A stretch of DNA of 64,000 nucleotides from Corynebacterium afermentans subsp. lipophilum (GTDB lineage: Bacteria > Actinomycetota > Actinomycetes > Mycobacteriales > Mycobacteriaceae): positions 2,108,001-2,172,000 of the forward strand of contig NZ_CP046530.1 in NCBI RefSeq assembly GCF_030408375.1, written 5' to 3'. The notes below the pieces were generated by a model. It made no database searches. It saw only the letters and a program-made list of their open reading frames with translations, and was not told the DNA's origin. Both the position numbers and the translations under genes were made by a program. Shown here piece after piece: positions 34,668 through 43,343 of the stretch; position 1 is the first letter of the stretch, and the number at the start of each line of letters is the position of its first letter.

Positions 34668-34736
34668 AAAACCGGCTACCTACATCCGGTTACGCGCTGG
34701 AAAATCAGCTGGTAACCGGTTGTAGGTGGCCGGTTT
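34668..34736. repeat. Long inverted element B
   Basis: The 25-base arms match at 23 positions, with one of the two differences a G-T pair, and the loop is 19 bases. Each arm itself begins AACCGG and ends CCGGTT, giving four related short units, alternately forward and inverted. It lies 17 bases after the end of cmt2 on the minus strand, so it may act as a terminator or RNA stabiliser. Confidence 0.7.
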
Positions 34737-34752
34737 GTGATTGGTAGGCGCC

Positions 34753-35766
34753 CTACCAGGCGTTCATCACGTTCAGGATGCGCGGCTTGGTGGCCTCGAG
34801 CTGGCTACCAAACTGGTCCCAGTTGTGCAGGCCGGTCGGGGTGAACACGGCGGTGTGCTTCACGCCGGTCGCAGTGGCCTTCGCGGACCATGCGCGGGTG
34901 GTGACGTTCGCGATGTTTTCCAGCGCGATACCGGCAGCGCGGTGCTGCGGCAGGTACTTCTCGTCGGCCGGGCCCGGCACGCCGGAGCCTGCAGAGACGT
35001 ACACGTCGCGGCCGCGGAGGTTGCCCATGTTCAAGAACGGGTCGTTTTCAAAGCGGCGGGGGTTCAGCGAGGAGCCCCACATGGCGTTGACGTTGTACAG
35101 GCCGCCGTCGAGAAGCGCGGCTCGCAGTGCGGTCTGGCCGCCCGGCACCGTGGTGGTCAGGTATCCGGAGTAGGACAGCACCTGGCGGAACTGGTTGGGG
35201 TGCAGCGCGGCGAGGTTGATCGCGGCGGTGCCGCCCATGGATAGGCCGAGGATGGAGTTGTTCGTCGGCGAAACACCGAAGTGCTGCTGCAGGTAGGGCG
35301 GCAGCTCCTTGGTCAGGAAGGTGTCCCACTTGTAGGTCACCGGGTGGTTGAAGTCGTAGGTCGCCGGCGCGTTCCAGTCGGTGTAGAACGAGGACTCGCC
35401 GCCTACCGGCATCACCAGTGTGATGTTGTTGTCCTTGAACGTCTGAGCCGCGTTGACGTCGTTAACCCAAGCGTTGGTGATCTCGGTGGCGCGCAGGCCG
35501 TCGAGCATGTACAGGCCAGCGTTGCCGGCGCGCTGCGCAGGCTGGATCTGGACTTGGATGTGCCGGTTCATCGCGGGGGACCACACCGTGCAGCGCTGCA
35601 CCCAGAACCCGACGCGGTCCCACTCGCAGTGGCCGGTGGAGTCGGGTCGCAGCCAGTCACGGTGCGCCGCCGACGCCTGCGGGGCGCCGATGACCGCTGC
35701 CAGGCCGGTGACCAGGGCCATCAGCAGCGCGGTGAGCTTGCGGCGCACAGAATTTTTGGAGTTCAT
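34753..35766 (-). CDS. cmt2: Corynomycolyltransferase Cmt2 (antigen 85 family)
   Basis: A 337-aa secreted mycolyltransferase without LGFP repeats. The signal peptide ends PQASA-A. The esterase domain has the nucleophile Ser in LGLSMGGTAAINLA, the oxyanion-side MPVGGESSFYTDW and a catalytic His in FTPTGLHNWDQF. It shares its fold and part of its job (trehalose dimycolate formation and mycolate transfer) with cmt1 just downstream. GGGG before the ATG supports the start; four extra in-frame residues upstream are unlikely. A perfect AAAACATGTTTT palindrome lies 11 bases before the start. Confidence 0.92.
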   Translation of the reverse strand: MNSKNSVRRKLTALLMALVTGLAAVIGAPQASAAHRDWLRPDSTGHCEWDRVGFWVQRCTVWSPAMNRHIQVQIQPAQRAGNAGLYMLDGLRATEITNAWVNDVNAAQTFKDNNITLVMPVGGESSFYTDWNAPATYDFNHPVTYKWDTFLTKELPPYLQQHFGVSPTNNSILGLSMGGTAAINLAALHPNQFRQVLSYSGYLTTTVPGGQTALRAALLDGGLYNVNAMWGSSLNPRRFENDPFLNMGNLRGRDVYVSAGSGVPGPADEKYLPQHRAAGIALENIANVTTRAWSAKATATGVKHTAVFTPTGLHNWDQFGSQLEATKPRILNVMNAW

Positions 35767-35776
35767 AGATCCCCTC

Positions 35777-35788
35777 AAAACATGTTTT
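35777..35788. promoter_or_regulatory. Palindrome AAAACATGTTTT before cmt2
   Basis: A perfect 12-base palindrome in the short cmt2 leader between aftB and cmt2. It may be an operator or an mRNA element. The aftB-cmt2 gap is only 66 bases, so cmt2 may also be read from aftB. Confidence 0.35.
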
Positions 35789-35832
35789 CAGGCAAAAGAC
35801 ACGTTTACGTTACCAATTCGAAACGTGCCCCG

Positions 35833-37644
35833 CTATTCCCCGGTGTGCGCCTCCACCGGCCAGGCGATCTGGGCGCCGTCCATCCCGGGGTTGGCCCCGT
35901 GGCGGATTGCCCGCCGGGTATCGGCGTCGATATAGAGGCCGGGGTCGCTGGAAAGTTCCAGCGTGCGGCCGTTGCCAAGCGAATACCGCACGTTTTTCCA
36001 GAACCGCTCCCAGCTCATGGGTTCGCGCGACGTGGCCAGAAGTTCGGAGATCTCGGGGCTGCGCAGCGCGGCGCGCGCCTGCTTCGCGCGCGTGGAGCTG
36101 ATAAACGGCGGCAGCCCGTCCAGGTAGGTGTCGGTGTCGGCGGCCTGCCAGGCGGGGTCGAGGAATTTGTCGTGGCCGACCCGGCCCTTCGGGTCGCGCG
36201 GCATGCGCGCGGCGATGGGGGTTGCCAGACCCACGGTGTCGAGGATGCGCACGTCGAGAGGCGCGTTCATGCTGGTCATGCCCAGGTTGATCAGATACGC
36301 CGTCAGCGGCAGGTTGCTCAGATCCGACTCCCCGTCCTCGCGGTCGCGGTAGTACCAGCTGTACAGCTCCGGCTCCGCCGAAACGTAGGCGAGGTTGAGC
36401 TGCGCGGCGTCGGTGTCGATGGCCGTGTCCAGCGCGTCGTCCCAGTTCTGCATGAGCTTGGAGCCGAGGAAGTCTTCGGCGTAGCGCGGCGGGTCAGTCA
36501 GCTCGCGGCCGACGGCGAGCGTCCAGAACTCCCGCTCGTCCACAATGCCGAGTTCCTTTTCACCGGTCTGGTACGCCTCCCAGTCGATAGGGTGAGCGCG
36601 CACGATGGTCACGCCGGCCCACACGGCCACGGCGGTCGCCAGGGCAATACTGACGCGCGTAATGGGCACGGCCATCGCGGGCAGCAGCAGCGCGAACAGG
36701 GGCAAAAGCCACATGCGCCCGTGCATGAAGTCGCCGCCGACGCGCAGGACGTAGAGGATGTGGGCGAGCGCGCAGCCGGTGACAAGCAAAACAATTGCTA
36801 ATCGACGTCCTCCGGTCCCCCGCATCATCCACCCCACCAACGCGGCGGTTGCCAGCACCGGCAGCCAGAGCCAGTAGTAGCCCACGAAGTCTGCGAAGTA
36901 CTCGAACCCGCGCGCCCACTCGGCGCCGGACGCCGATTTGGCCACCGCGGTGTGCGGGGTGATCAGGCCGTAGTACCCCATGCGGAAAAGTTGGTAGGCG
37001 GCTGGCACAGGCAGCGCCGCGGCAAGGATGCCGGGGGTTTTGCGCGGGGAAAACCAGATGAGCAGGATGCCGGTCACACCGCCGTAGAGCGCCAGCTCTG
37101 GGCGCACGAGCCAGGACATTCCGCACCAGAAGGCGAGGAAATAGCCGGCTCCCGGCGCGCGGCGTCGCACCGGCTCCGCCCACGCCACCAGGGCAGCCCA
37201 CCACCCGGCGATCCACAGCAGCGACAGGCCCCATTCCAGCCCTGAAGTGGCGAAGTCGCGCGCCGGCGGCAGCGCCAGGTAGATGATGATGCCGAGCGGG
37301 AGCACCGGCCCGACCTTGCCCCAGTAGCGGCCCGCGGCGTAGGTGGCCAGCGCGGCAGCGGCGATGGTGAACAGAAGCGCGAGCCACATGGCCACGTCTT
37401 CGAGCCGGGCGTCGGTGACCCAGCCGACGGCTGTGATCAGGTACTGCCACAGGGTGGAGGTGTTGGCCTCCACTCGCTCGCCGGCATTGAACACGGGCCC
37501 GTTGCCCGCCAGCAGGTTGCGCACAGTGCGTAGGACGATCAGGCCGTCGTCGGACATCCAGCGGCGGGTCCACCCGCCCCAGAACGCGAAGATGCCCGCG
37601 ACTACGGCTGCGGCGAGCGCGGAGAGGCGGGCGTTCTTTGTCAT
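35833..37644 (-). CDS. aftB: Arabinofuranosyltransferase AftB
   Basis: GT-C membrane enzyme that adds the terminal beta-1,2-arabinofuranose residues of arabinogalactan, the sites where mycolates attach, from decaprenylphosphoryl-arabinose. The 603-aa protein has an early acidic motif after the first helix (RRWMSDDGLIVLRTVRN), about ten helices in the first 370 residues and a soluble extracellular C-terminal domain of about 230 residues. Its position between the mycolyltransferases and ubiA matches Rv3805c. The gap to ubiA is 25 bases. Confidence 0.92.
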   Translation of the reverse strand: MTKNARLSALAAAVVAGIFAFWGGWTRRWMSDDGLIVLRTVRNLLAGNGPVFNAGERVEANTSTLWQYLITAVGWVTDARLEDVAMWLALLFTIAAAALATYAAGRYWGKVGPVLPLGIIIYLALPPARDFATSGLEWGLSLLWIAGWWAALVAWAEPVRRRAPGAGYFLAFWCGMSWLVRPELALYGGVTGILLIWFSPRKTPGILAAALPVPAAYQLFRMGYYGLITPHTAVAKSASGAEWARGFEYFADFVGYYWLWLPVLATAALVGWMMRGTGGRRLAIVLLVTGCALAHILYVLRVGGDFMHGRMWLLPLFALLLPAMAVPITRVSIALATAVAVWAGVTIVRAHPIDWEAYQTGEKELGIVDEREFWTLAVGRELTDPPRYAEDFLGSKLMQNWDDALDTAIDTDAAQLNLAYVSAEPELYSWYYRDREDGESDLSNLPLTAYLINLGMTSMNAPLDVRILDTVGLATPIAARMPRDPKGRVGHDKFLDPAWQAADTDTYLDGLPPFISSTRAKQARAALRSPEISELLATSREPMSWERFWKNVRYSLGNGRTLELSSDPGLYIDADTRRAIRHGANPGMDGAQIAWPVEAHTGE

Positions 37645-37669
37645 TGCGACGATGTTACTGGGTCAAGGC

Positions 37670-38665
37670 CTACCAGCCTAAGTTCGGCACAATGTAGACG
37701 GCCATGGCGATGCAGAACAGCCACGCTACGGCGAGCAGCTGCAGAACGCGGTCTTCCAGGGCGATCTCGTCGGGCGCGCCGCCCTGCCCGCCGTCGACTA
37801 CGGAGGCGTAGCGCAGGATCGCGATGACAAACGGCACCATGGACACCTGGTACCAAATGGCGGCGGTGCCCCCGACGGCGTTGGACAGTTCGAAACCCCA
37901 CAGGGCGTACGACATGACCACGGCGGTGGCGGAAAGCGTCCACACGAACCGCAGGTAGGTCTCGGTGTAGCCCTGCAGCGAGCGGCGGATCTCCGCACCG
38001 GTTTCCTTCACCAGCAGCAGCTCGGCGTAGCGCTTGCCGGATGCCATGAATAGGGAGCCGAACGCCGCCACCAGCAGGAACCACTGGGACAGGGTGATGT
38101 CTGCGGCCACGCCGCCGGCCATGGTGCGAAGCATGAAACCGGAGGACACCAGCGCGATGTCGATCACCGGGATGTGCTTCCAGCCGAAGCAGTAGCCCAG
38201 CTGCAGCGCGATGTAGATGCCGATGACCCAGGCCAGCGACGTGCCGTCGGTAGCCAGAAGCGACAGGCCGAGCGAGAGCGCGATGAGCACCGCCGCCATG
38301 ACGTACGCCAGGTTGATCGGCAGCATGCCGGAGGCGATCGGGCGGAACCGCTTGGTGGGGTGGCGGCGGTCGGATTCGACGTCGCGCGCGTCGTTGATCA
38401 GGTAGATCGAGGACGCACCGAAGCAGAACACCACGAACGCCAGGAAGATGTCCACAGCGGTGCGGGAGTTGAAGGCATCCGCGCCGGCGGCCAGGGGCGC
38501 GGCCAGCACGAGAACGTTTTTCACCCACTGCTTGGGCCTCAAGCCCTTGATCATCGCGTCCGGGAGGTTCTTCGGCGGCGTCTTCTTCATTACCTGGTCA
38601 ACGCCGGAGGTGTGCGGCTCCGACTTGATCAGGGGCTCGTCCACGGGTTCACGGGTGTTTGCCAC
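37670..38665 (-). CDS. ubiA: Decaprenyl-phosphate phosphoribosyltransferase UbiA (Rv3806c-like)
   Basis: Transfers 5-phosphoribose from PRPP to decaprenyl phosphate, the first committed step toward the arabinose donor. The 331-aa UbiA-family protein has nine helices, the metal-site motif NDARDVESDRRHPTKRFRPIAS, and a second acidic site that is less obvious in this family (ETGAEIRRSLQGYTETYLRF). A hydrophilic N-terminal tail of about 40 residues may be overlong; an ATG at MKKTPPKNLPDAMI is an alternative start. The start shares one base with the stop of the PAP2 phosphatase gene. Confidence 0.93.
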   Translation of the reverse strand: MANTREPVDEPLIKSEPHTSGVDQVMKKTPPKNLPDAMIKGLRPKQWVKNVLVLAAPLAAGADAFNSRTAVDIFLAFVVFCFGASSIYLINDARDVESDRRHPTKRFRPIASGMLPINLAYVMAAVLIALSLGLSLLATDGTSLAWVIGIYIALQLGYCFGWKHIPVIDIALVSSGFMLRTMAGGVAADITLSQWFLLVAAFGSLFMASGKRYAELLLVKETGAEIRRSLQGYTETYLRFVWTLSATAVVMSYALWGFELSNAVGGTAAIWYQVSMVPFVIAILRYASVVDGGQGGAPDEIALEDRVLQLLAVAWLFCIAMAVYIVPNLGW

Positions 38666-39183
38666 TAGATCCTCTTCTCAGCCTCGATTGCCACCTTCGC
38701 CGTCGCCGCGCCCAGGGCAGCACCGGCGAGAGTGTCGGTTGGGTAATGCACGCCGAGCACGTTACGCGACAGCATCATCACCGGCACGAGCAGCCACGGC
38801 CACTTGCGTCCGGTGATGTCCGCCAGGTGCGCGGCTGCGGCACCGGTGTTGGCGGCGTGCGAGGAGGGAAACGACAGCTGCGAGGGCGTTTTCACGCCGA
38901 TCTTCACGCGCGGGTCGTTCGGACGCGGGCGGCGCACGATCCGCTTGAGCACCACGGTCGCGGCGTGCGCGGCGAAGGTGCCCACACCGAGCGCGAGCCA
39001 TTTGGAGCGCTTTCGCTTATCGACGTCCCCGATGCTCGTTGCGATGGCACCAGCCGTCGCAACCCCGAGCCAGCCCAAATCGTGCTCGCCGAAGTAGCTC
39101 AAGCACCGGGCGGCCTTCGCGGTTTCCGGGGTGTACAACTTGTCCTGGATGGCGACAAGCAGGTCGGTTTCTTTACTGGGCAT
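38665..39183 (-). CDS. PAP2-family phosphatase (Rv3807c-like)
   Basis: A 172-aa membrane phosphatase. The PAP2 motifs are in order: KRIVRRPRPNDPR, FPSSHAANTGAAAAH and RNVLGVHYPTDTLAGAALG. The likely substrate is decaprenylphosphoryl-5-phosphoribose, made by the adjacent UbiA, whose 5-phosphate must be removed; this is proposed for Rv3807c and inferred here from operon position. The start lies inside the end of glfT2, an 11-base overlap, so translation is coupled. Confidence 0.87.
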   Translation of the reverse strand: MPSKETDLLVAIQDKLYTPETAKAARCLSYFGEHDLGWLGVATAGAIATSIGDVDKRKRSKWLALGVGTFAAHAATVVLKRIVRRPRPNDPRVKIGVKTPSQLSFPSSHAANTGAAAAHLADITGRKWPWLLVPVMMLSRNVLGVHYPTDTLAGAALGAATAKVAIEAEKRI

Positions 39184-41122
39184 CGAAGACCTTCCCCCAG
39201 TTCTCGTGGCTGGCCAGCTCTTCGCGAGCGTCGCGGTAGGTGCGCTTGAGTTCCGGCCAGCGCTCCTTGATCTGGGCGCGGAGTTCCTTCTGTTCGCGCA
39301 TCAGCTCGTCGGCAAGCTGCTTGTCGCGCTTGCGGAAGGCCACGCCGGTCCCGCCTGCGGTGGACACGGTCGCCGAGTCCACGCGGGCAAGCGTGTACCA
39401 GCGCGCCTCGTCGGCGGTGAGGTTGAGCTGCGGCGCGTCCCAGTGCGCGCGGTCCTCGTCCTTGCGCAGGTGCAGCAGCGCCTTGACCGCCCACGGGATC
39501 TTCTTGATCTTGGCCAGGCGCCCGCCGATCTTGTTGGTGGGCACGCCCGGCGCGCCGGTCGGCGCGGGCAGCTCGGTCGCGGACGGCAGCACCTGCGCGT
39601 CCGAGTACTCCTTACGGATCCCCTGAATCCGCGGCAACGAGGATTCGAGGATGTCGAAGAGCTGGTCCGGGCCAGCGAGGAAGTCGCGCATCGCCTCGTT
39701 TTGGATGGCGATTGTGGAGTACTCCATGCAGAAGTAGTGCTTCCCGGTGGATTTCTGCATGTTCTTCAGCATCGCCTCCGGGTTGTCCGGCCCGTAGATG
39801 CTGGCCACGATGAGGCGGTTGCGCATGTGGAAGTACGCCTGCCAGTCGATCGCGTCGTCCTTGTCAGCCCACGCCATGTGCCAGATGGCCACGCCGGGCC
39901 AGGTGACCGTGGGAAAGCCCGCTTCCTTGGCGCGCAGCGCGTACTCGTTGTCGTCCCACTTGATAAACAGCGGCAGTGGCAGGCCCATCTTCTCCGCCAC
40001 CACGCGCGGGAAGAGGTTCATCCACCAGCCGTTGTAGTCCACGTCGATGCGGCGGTGCAGCGGGCGCGAGGTGGTCTTCTTCGGATCCAGGTCCTCTTCG
40101 TCCGTGCCCACGTACCCCAGCGGGTACTTGGCAAAGTCGTGGTCGTAGACGGCGTGCTTGGCGGCGGAGAACATGAAGATCTCCGGGTCCACGGTCTCTC
40201 CGGTGGTGCGCAGCTGCGAGCGGTCCTGCAGGTTGAGCATCTGCCCGCCCACCAGGATCGGCTCTGCTGCGTAGCGGGCGGCCTGCACGGCGCGGACGAT
40301 GGAATCCGGTTCGATGGCAATGTCGTCGTCCATGTACAGGATGAACGGCGCGTCGGTGCGGTTCAGCGCCTCGTACATGATGCGGGAGTAGCCGCCGGAG
40401 CCGCCCAGGTTGCCCTGCTGGAAAATCTCCAGCTTGCCGTTCAGATTCTTCTCGGCTTCGGCGAAGTCCGGCTCGTCCGCCGGGTGTTGGTTGCCCTGAT
40501 CTGGCATGAGGACGTTGCTGATGCACGCCTCGACGTACGGGTCCTCCGCCAGCGCGTGCAGCGCGTTGACGGCGTCGCGGGGGCGGTTGAAGGTGGGGAT
40601 GCCCACGGCCACTTGTTTGGGCTGGGGCGGGACCACGGTGCCGTCGTCAAGCACCTGCTCTTTGGGCTCCTGCGGGGAGCACCACGCGGCGTCCGCGATG
40701 CGCGTGTCGTCTTCGGCGGTGACGTCGAACCACAGCCAGCCGCCGTCCTCGAAGTTGCTCAGCTTCAGCGGGATTTCGACTGCGCCGGCGGCCTCGACGT
40801 TGGTGACGCTGACGCGCGTGCCGTCGTGCTTCGACCGGTAGACCGAGATGGTCGCGCGGCCCTCGACCTCCATGGCCAGGACCACCGTGTCCAGCTGCGA
40901 CCAACGGCGCCAATAGCTTGCCGGGAACGCGTTGAAGTACGTCTCGAAGCTGACCTCGTTGCCCGCGGGGACCTCGAAGCTCGTGCGGTCGGACCAGCGC
41001 AGACGCTGCTTGTTGTGCTCCTGCTCGATCAGGTACAGCATGCGCACGTCGTGCGGCTCGCCCTTTTTGGGCATGAGGACGCGTTGCAGCGTGTCCACGG
41101 CGAGGGTCTTGCTCGTCTCCAC
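39173..41122 (-). CDS. glfT2: Galactofuranosyltransferase GlfT2
   Basis: Polymerises the galactan chain of arabinogalactan with alternating beta-1,5 and beta-1,6 linkages from UDP-galactofuranose. The N-terminal beta-sandwich begins with RVLMPKKGEPHDVRMLYLIEQ, and EVSFETYFNAFPASYWRRW is almost as in mycobacteria. The GT-A domain has VAVGIPTFNRP and the metal motif FILYMDDDIAIEPDS. Acceptor-site acidic residues lie in WWMNLFPR...FIKWDDNEYALRAKEAG. The GTG start gives 649 aa and aligns with mycobacterial GlfT2 (637). A TTG at 41173 with AAGGA before it would add 17 residues. Confidence 0.93.
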   Translation of the reverse strand: METSKTLAVDTLQRVLMPKKGEPHDVRMLYLIEQEHNKQRLRWSDRTSFEVPAGNEVSFETYFNAFPASYWRRWSQLDTVVLAMEVEGRATISVYRSKHDGTRVSVTNVEAAGAVEIPLKLSNFEDGGWLWFDVTAEDDTRIADAAWCSPQEPKEQVLDDGTVVPPQPKQVAVGIPTFNRPRDAVNALHALAEDPYVEACISNVLMPDQGNQHPADEPDFAEAEKNLNGKLEIFQQGNLGGSGGYSRIMYEALNRTDAPFILYMDDDIAIEPDSIVRAVQAARYAAEPILVGGQMLNLQDRSQLRTTGETVDPEIFMFSAAKHAVYDHDFAKYPLGYVGTDEEDLDPKKTTSRPLHRRIDVDYNGWWMNLFPRVVAEKMGLPLPLFIKWDDNEYALRAKEAGFPTVTWPGVAIWHMAWADKDDAIDWQAYFHMRNRLIVASIYGPDNPEAMLKNMQKSTGKHYFCMEYSTIAIQNEAMRDFLAGPDQLFDILESSLPRIQGIRKEYSDAQVLPSATELPAPTGAPGVPTNKIGGRLAKIKKIPWAVKALLHLRKDEDRAHWDAPQLNLTADEARWYTLARVDSATVSTAGGTGVAFRKRDKQLADELMREQKELRAQIKERWPELKRTYRDAREELASHENWGKVFDAQ

Positions 41123-41325
41123 AGCTCTCACTTTCTGTTGTGGGCAGTCGGAAACCAAGCGTAATCGCTTCAATGGTGATTCCTTGGTGTGGCTCGCGGG
41201 GTTTCGCCGGTTGGCGGTTGTAGCCGCATTGGCGCTTGATGCGCATGACCGATACGGTAGCTACGTTTTCACGCCCTCACCTGACCGAGGGGGCACTTTC
41301 CCGCGCATTCAGAACGGTAAATTCT

Positions 41326-42864
41326 ATGGCTTTCGCTCACACCGAGATATCTCACGAACCGCCCGCTCCGACGGGGGTTGTGGAGTCCTTCCGCTACGCG
41401 TTTTCGTCGCCTACTCGCCTGCGCAAGGAGGTCCTGGCGGGCCTCACCGTCGGGCTGGCGCTCATCCCCGAGGCCATCGCGTTTTCCATCCTTGCCGGCG
41501 TTGATCCGGCGCTCGGGCTGTTCGCCTCGGTGATCATGGCCATCACCATCGCGTTCACCGGCGGGCGCCCCGCGATGATCTCGGCCGCCACGGGTGCGGT
41601 CGCCCTGGTCATCGCCCCGGTGGCCCGCGAGCACGGGGTGGACTACTTCATCGCGACCGTCTTGCTGGCGGGCGTGCTGCAGATCGTGCTTGCGGCGCTC
41701 GGGGTGGCCAAGCTGCAGCGCTTCATCCCGCGGTCGGTTATGACCGGGTTCGTCAACGCGCTGGGTATTTTGATCTTCACCGCGCAGCTGGAGCATCTTA
41801 TCGACGTCCCAAAGGTCGTCTACGTCCTCGTCGCAGCTGGCATCGCGATCATGATCGGGTGGCCGAAGCTTACGGGCGCCATCCCCGCCCCGTTGATCAC
41901 CATCGTCGTTATCAGCGCTGTCGTGGGGTTTGCCGGGTTCCGCGTCCCCACTGTGTCGGATATGGGTGAGCTGCCGGAGTCCCTGCCGAGCCTTATCCTG
42001 CCGGACGTGCCGCTGACACTGGAGACGCTGCAGATTATCGCGCCGTATTCCCTGGCTATGGCAATCGTGGGCCTGTTGGAGTCGTTGATGACGGCCAAGC
42101 TTGTCGACGACATCACCGACACCCACTCCGACAAAACCCACGAATCCTGGGGACAAGGCGTGGCGAATATCGCCTCCGGCCTCTTCGGCGGCATGGGCGG
42201 CTGCGCCATGATCGGGCAGACCATGATCAACGTCAAAGAATCCGGGGCGCGCACCCGCCTATCGACGCTGCTGGCCGGCGTGTTCCTGCTCATCCTCATC
42301 CTGCTGCTCGGCGACGTGGTGGGCCAGATCCCGATGGCGGCACTCGTGGCGATCATGATCATGGTGTCTGTGGGCACCATCGACTGGCACTCGGTGCACC
42401 CGCGCACCCTGAAATTCATGCCGCTGTCGGAGACCGTGGTGATGCTGGTGACCGTCGTAGCTACGCTTGCCACCAGCAACCTCGCCATCGGCGTGGTGCT
42501 CGGCGTGATCACCGCGATGATCACCTTCGCCCGCCGCGTCGCACACCTCGCCTCCGTTGAGCAGGTGTCCGCCGAGGACACCACCGACGACGGGCAGGTG
42601 GACACCCGCACCTACCGCATCCACGGCCAGCTGTTCTGGGCCTCCAGCAACGACCTGGTCTACGCGTTCGATTACACCGACGCTGCAGAAAACATCGTTT
42701 TGGACCTGAGCGCGGCCGAGGTGTGGGACGCCTCCACCGTGGCCACGCTGGACTCCGTTACCCGCAAGTTCGAGGAACGAGGCAAGACCGTCACCATCGT
42801 CGGCCTCGACGGGCCGAGCAAGGACCGCCTGGACCGCCTGTCCGGAAAGCTCAACAGCCAATAA
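41326..42864 (+). CDS. SulP-family anion transporter with STAS domain
   Basis: A 512-aa membrane protein. It opens with the SulP core (LTVGLALIPEAIAFSILAGVDPALGLFAS), has about eleven helices including GLFGGMGGCAMIGQTMINV, and ends in a STAS domain of about 110 residues (VLDLSAAEVWDASTVATLDSVTRKF). Members carry sulfate, bicarbonate or other anions; the ion cannot be told from sequence. Several in-frame ATGs lie upstream (41236, 41242, 41248); I chose the one nearest the conserved domain. It is transcribed away from glfT2 with a gap of about 200 bases. Confidence 0.85.
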   Translation: MAFAHTEISHEPPAPTGVVESFRYAFSSPTRLRKEVLAGLTVGLALIPEAIAFSILAGVDPALGLFASVIMAITIAFTGGRPAMISAATGAVALVIAPVAREHGVDYFIATVLLAGVLQIVLAALGVAKLQRFIPRSVMTGFVNALGILIFTAQLEHLIDVPKVVYVLVAAGIAIMIGWPKLTGAIPAPLITIVVISAVVGFAGFRVPTVSDMGELPESLPSLILPDVPLTLETLQIIAPYSLAMAIVGLLESLMTAKLVDDITDTHSDKTHESWGQGVANIASGLFGGMGGCAMIGQTMINVKESGARTRLSTLLAGVFLLILILLLGDVVGQIPMAALVAIMIMVSVGTIDWHSVHPRTLKFMPLSETVVMLVTVVATLATSNLAIGVVLGVITAMITFARRVAHLASVEQVSAEDTTDDGQVDTRTYRIHGQLFWASSNDLVYAFDYTDAAENIVLDLSAAEVWDASTVATLDSVTRKFEERGKTVTIVGLDGPSKDRLDRLSGKLNSQ

Positions 42865-42891
42865 CGGCGCTTCTCCCGTAGGCTGCGAATC

Positions 42892-43230
42892 ATGCAGTTC
42901 AAGGGATACAACGACGACGGGCTCCCCCACGACCCCGCAGGTGGACAACGCAACGGCTCCGGTTCGCCGGCGCGCAACTACGCCATCGGAGCGGCCTGCA
43001 TCGTGGTGGCCGTGCTCTCGTTTGCGTTCCTCTCCGGCTCCACCGCCGTGTTCATCGGCATCGCAGGTGCGGTGATCGGCGCGGTGTTTCTGGTGATGGG
43101 GATCCAGGGCAGCGGCGACCAGCAGCCGGACGCCCTCGAGCAGGGAAACTTCGGCACCCAGGACCCGGGCGCAGACTACGACTGGGACGGCAACTTCCGC
43201 CGCGAGTTCGGCGACGGTCAGCACCGCTAA
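42892..43230 (+). CDS. Small membrane protein of unknown function
   Basis: A 112-aa protein with a polar Gly/Asn-rich N-terminus, two adjacent membrane helices (YAIGAACIVVAVLSFAFLSG and AVFIGIAGAVIGAVFLVMGI) and an acidic, Gly-rich C-terminal tail. I do not recognise a family. TAGGCT seven bases before the ATG, with no ribosome site, indicates its own leaderless promoter despite the short gap after the SulP gene. Confidence 0.6.
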   Translation: MQFKGYNDDGLPHDPAGGQRNGSGSPARNYAIGAACIVVAVLSFAFLSGSTAVFIGIAGAVIGAVFLVMGIQGSGDQQPDALEQGNFGTQDPGADYDWDGNFRREFGDGQHR

Positions 43231-43271
43231 AGCCCGGGCCGGCTAGGTGTTGCCCGGTGGCGTCGGCGTGC

Positions 43272-43305
43272 CCTAAGCTAATCGCGTTAGCTTAGGCACA
43301 CCTAA
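43272..43305. promoter_or_regulatory. DtxR-like iron box with overlapping perfect palindrome
   Basis: TTAGCTTAGGCACACCTAA (43287-43305) matches the DtxR consensus TWAGGTTAGSCTAACCTWA at about 16 of 19 positions. Its left half also forms a perfect inverted repeat with the ten bases before it (CCTAAGCTAA, a five-base centre, TTAGCTTAGG). It lies just upstream of the siderophore-binding protein gene, where iron-loaded DtxR would repress. Confidence 0.75.
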
Positions 43306-43343
43306 CTTTGGGTGCTTTTTGTTTCCGACCGAAAGGGCGAACC

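Larger units (their letters stand above)
34439..34752. other. cmt2-cmt1 intergenic region
   Basis: No gene is seen in these 314 bases. Nearest cmt1 is an AT-rich stretch with TTTCACTTGAAA, the likely promoter. Then come two long imperfect inverted repeats listed separately, and next to the cmt2 stop a short palindrome, GGTAGGCGCCCTACC (34743-34757), that may help end transcription. Confidence 0.5.

Noticed and set aside
41123..41173. TTG start for glfT2 with AAGGA upstream
   Set aside because: It has a fair ribosome site, but the extra residues have no counterpart in mycobacterial GlfT2. Kept as an alternative only.
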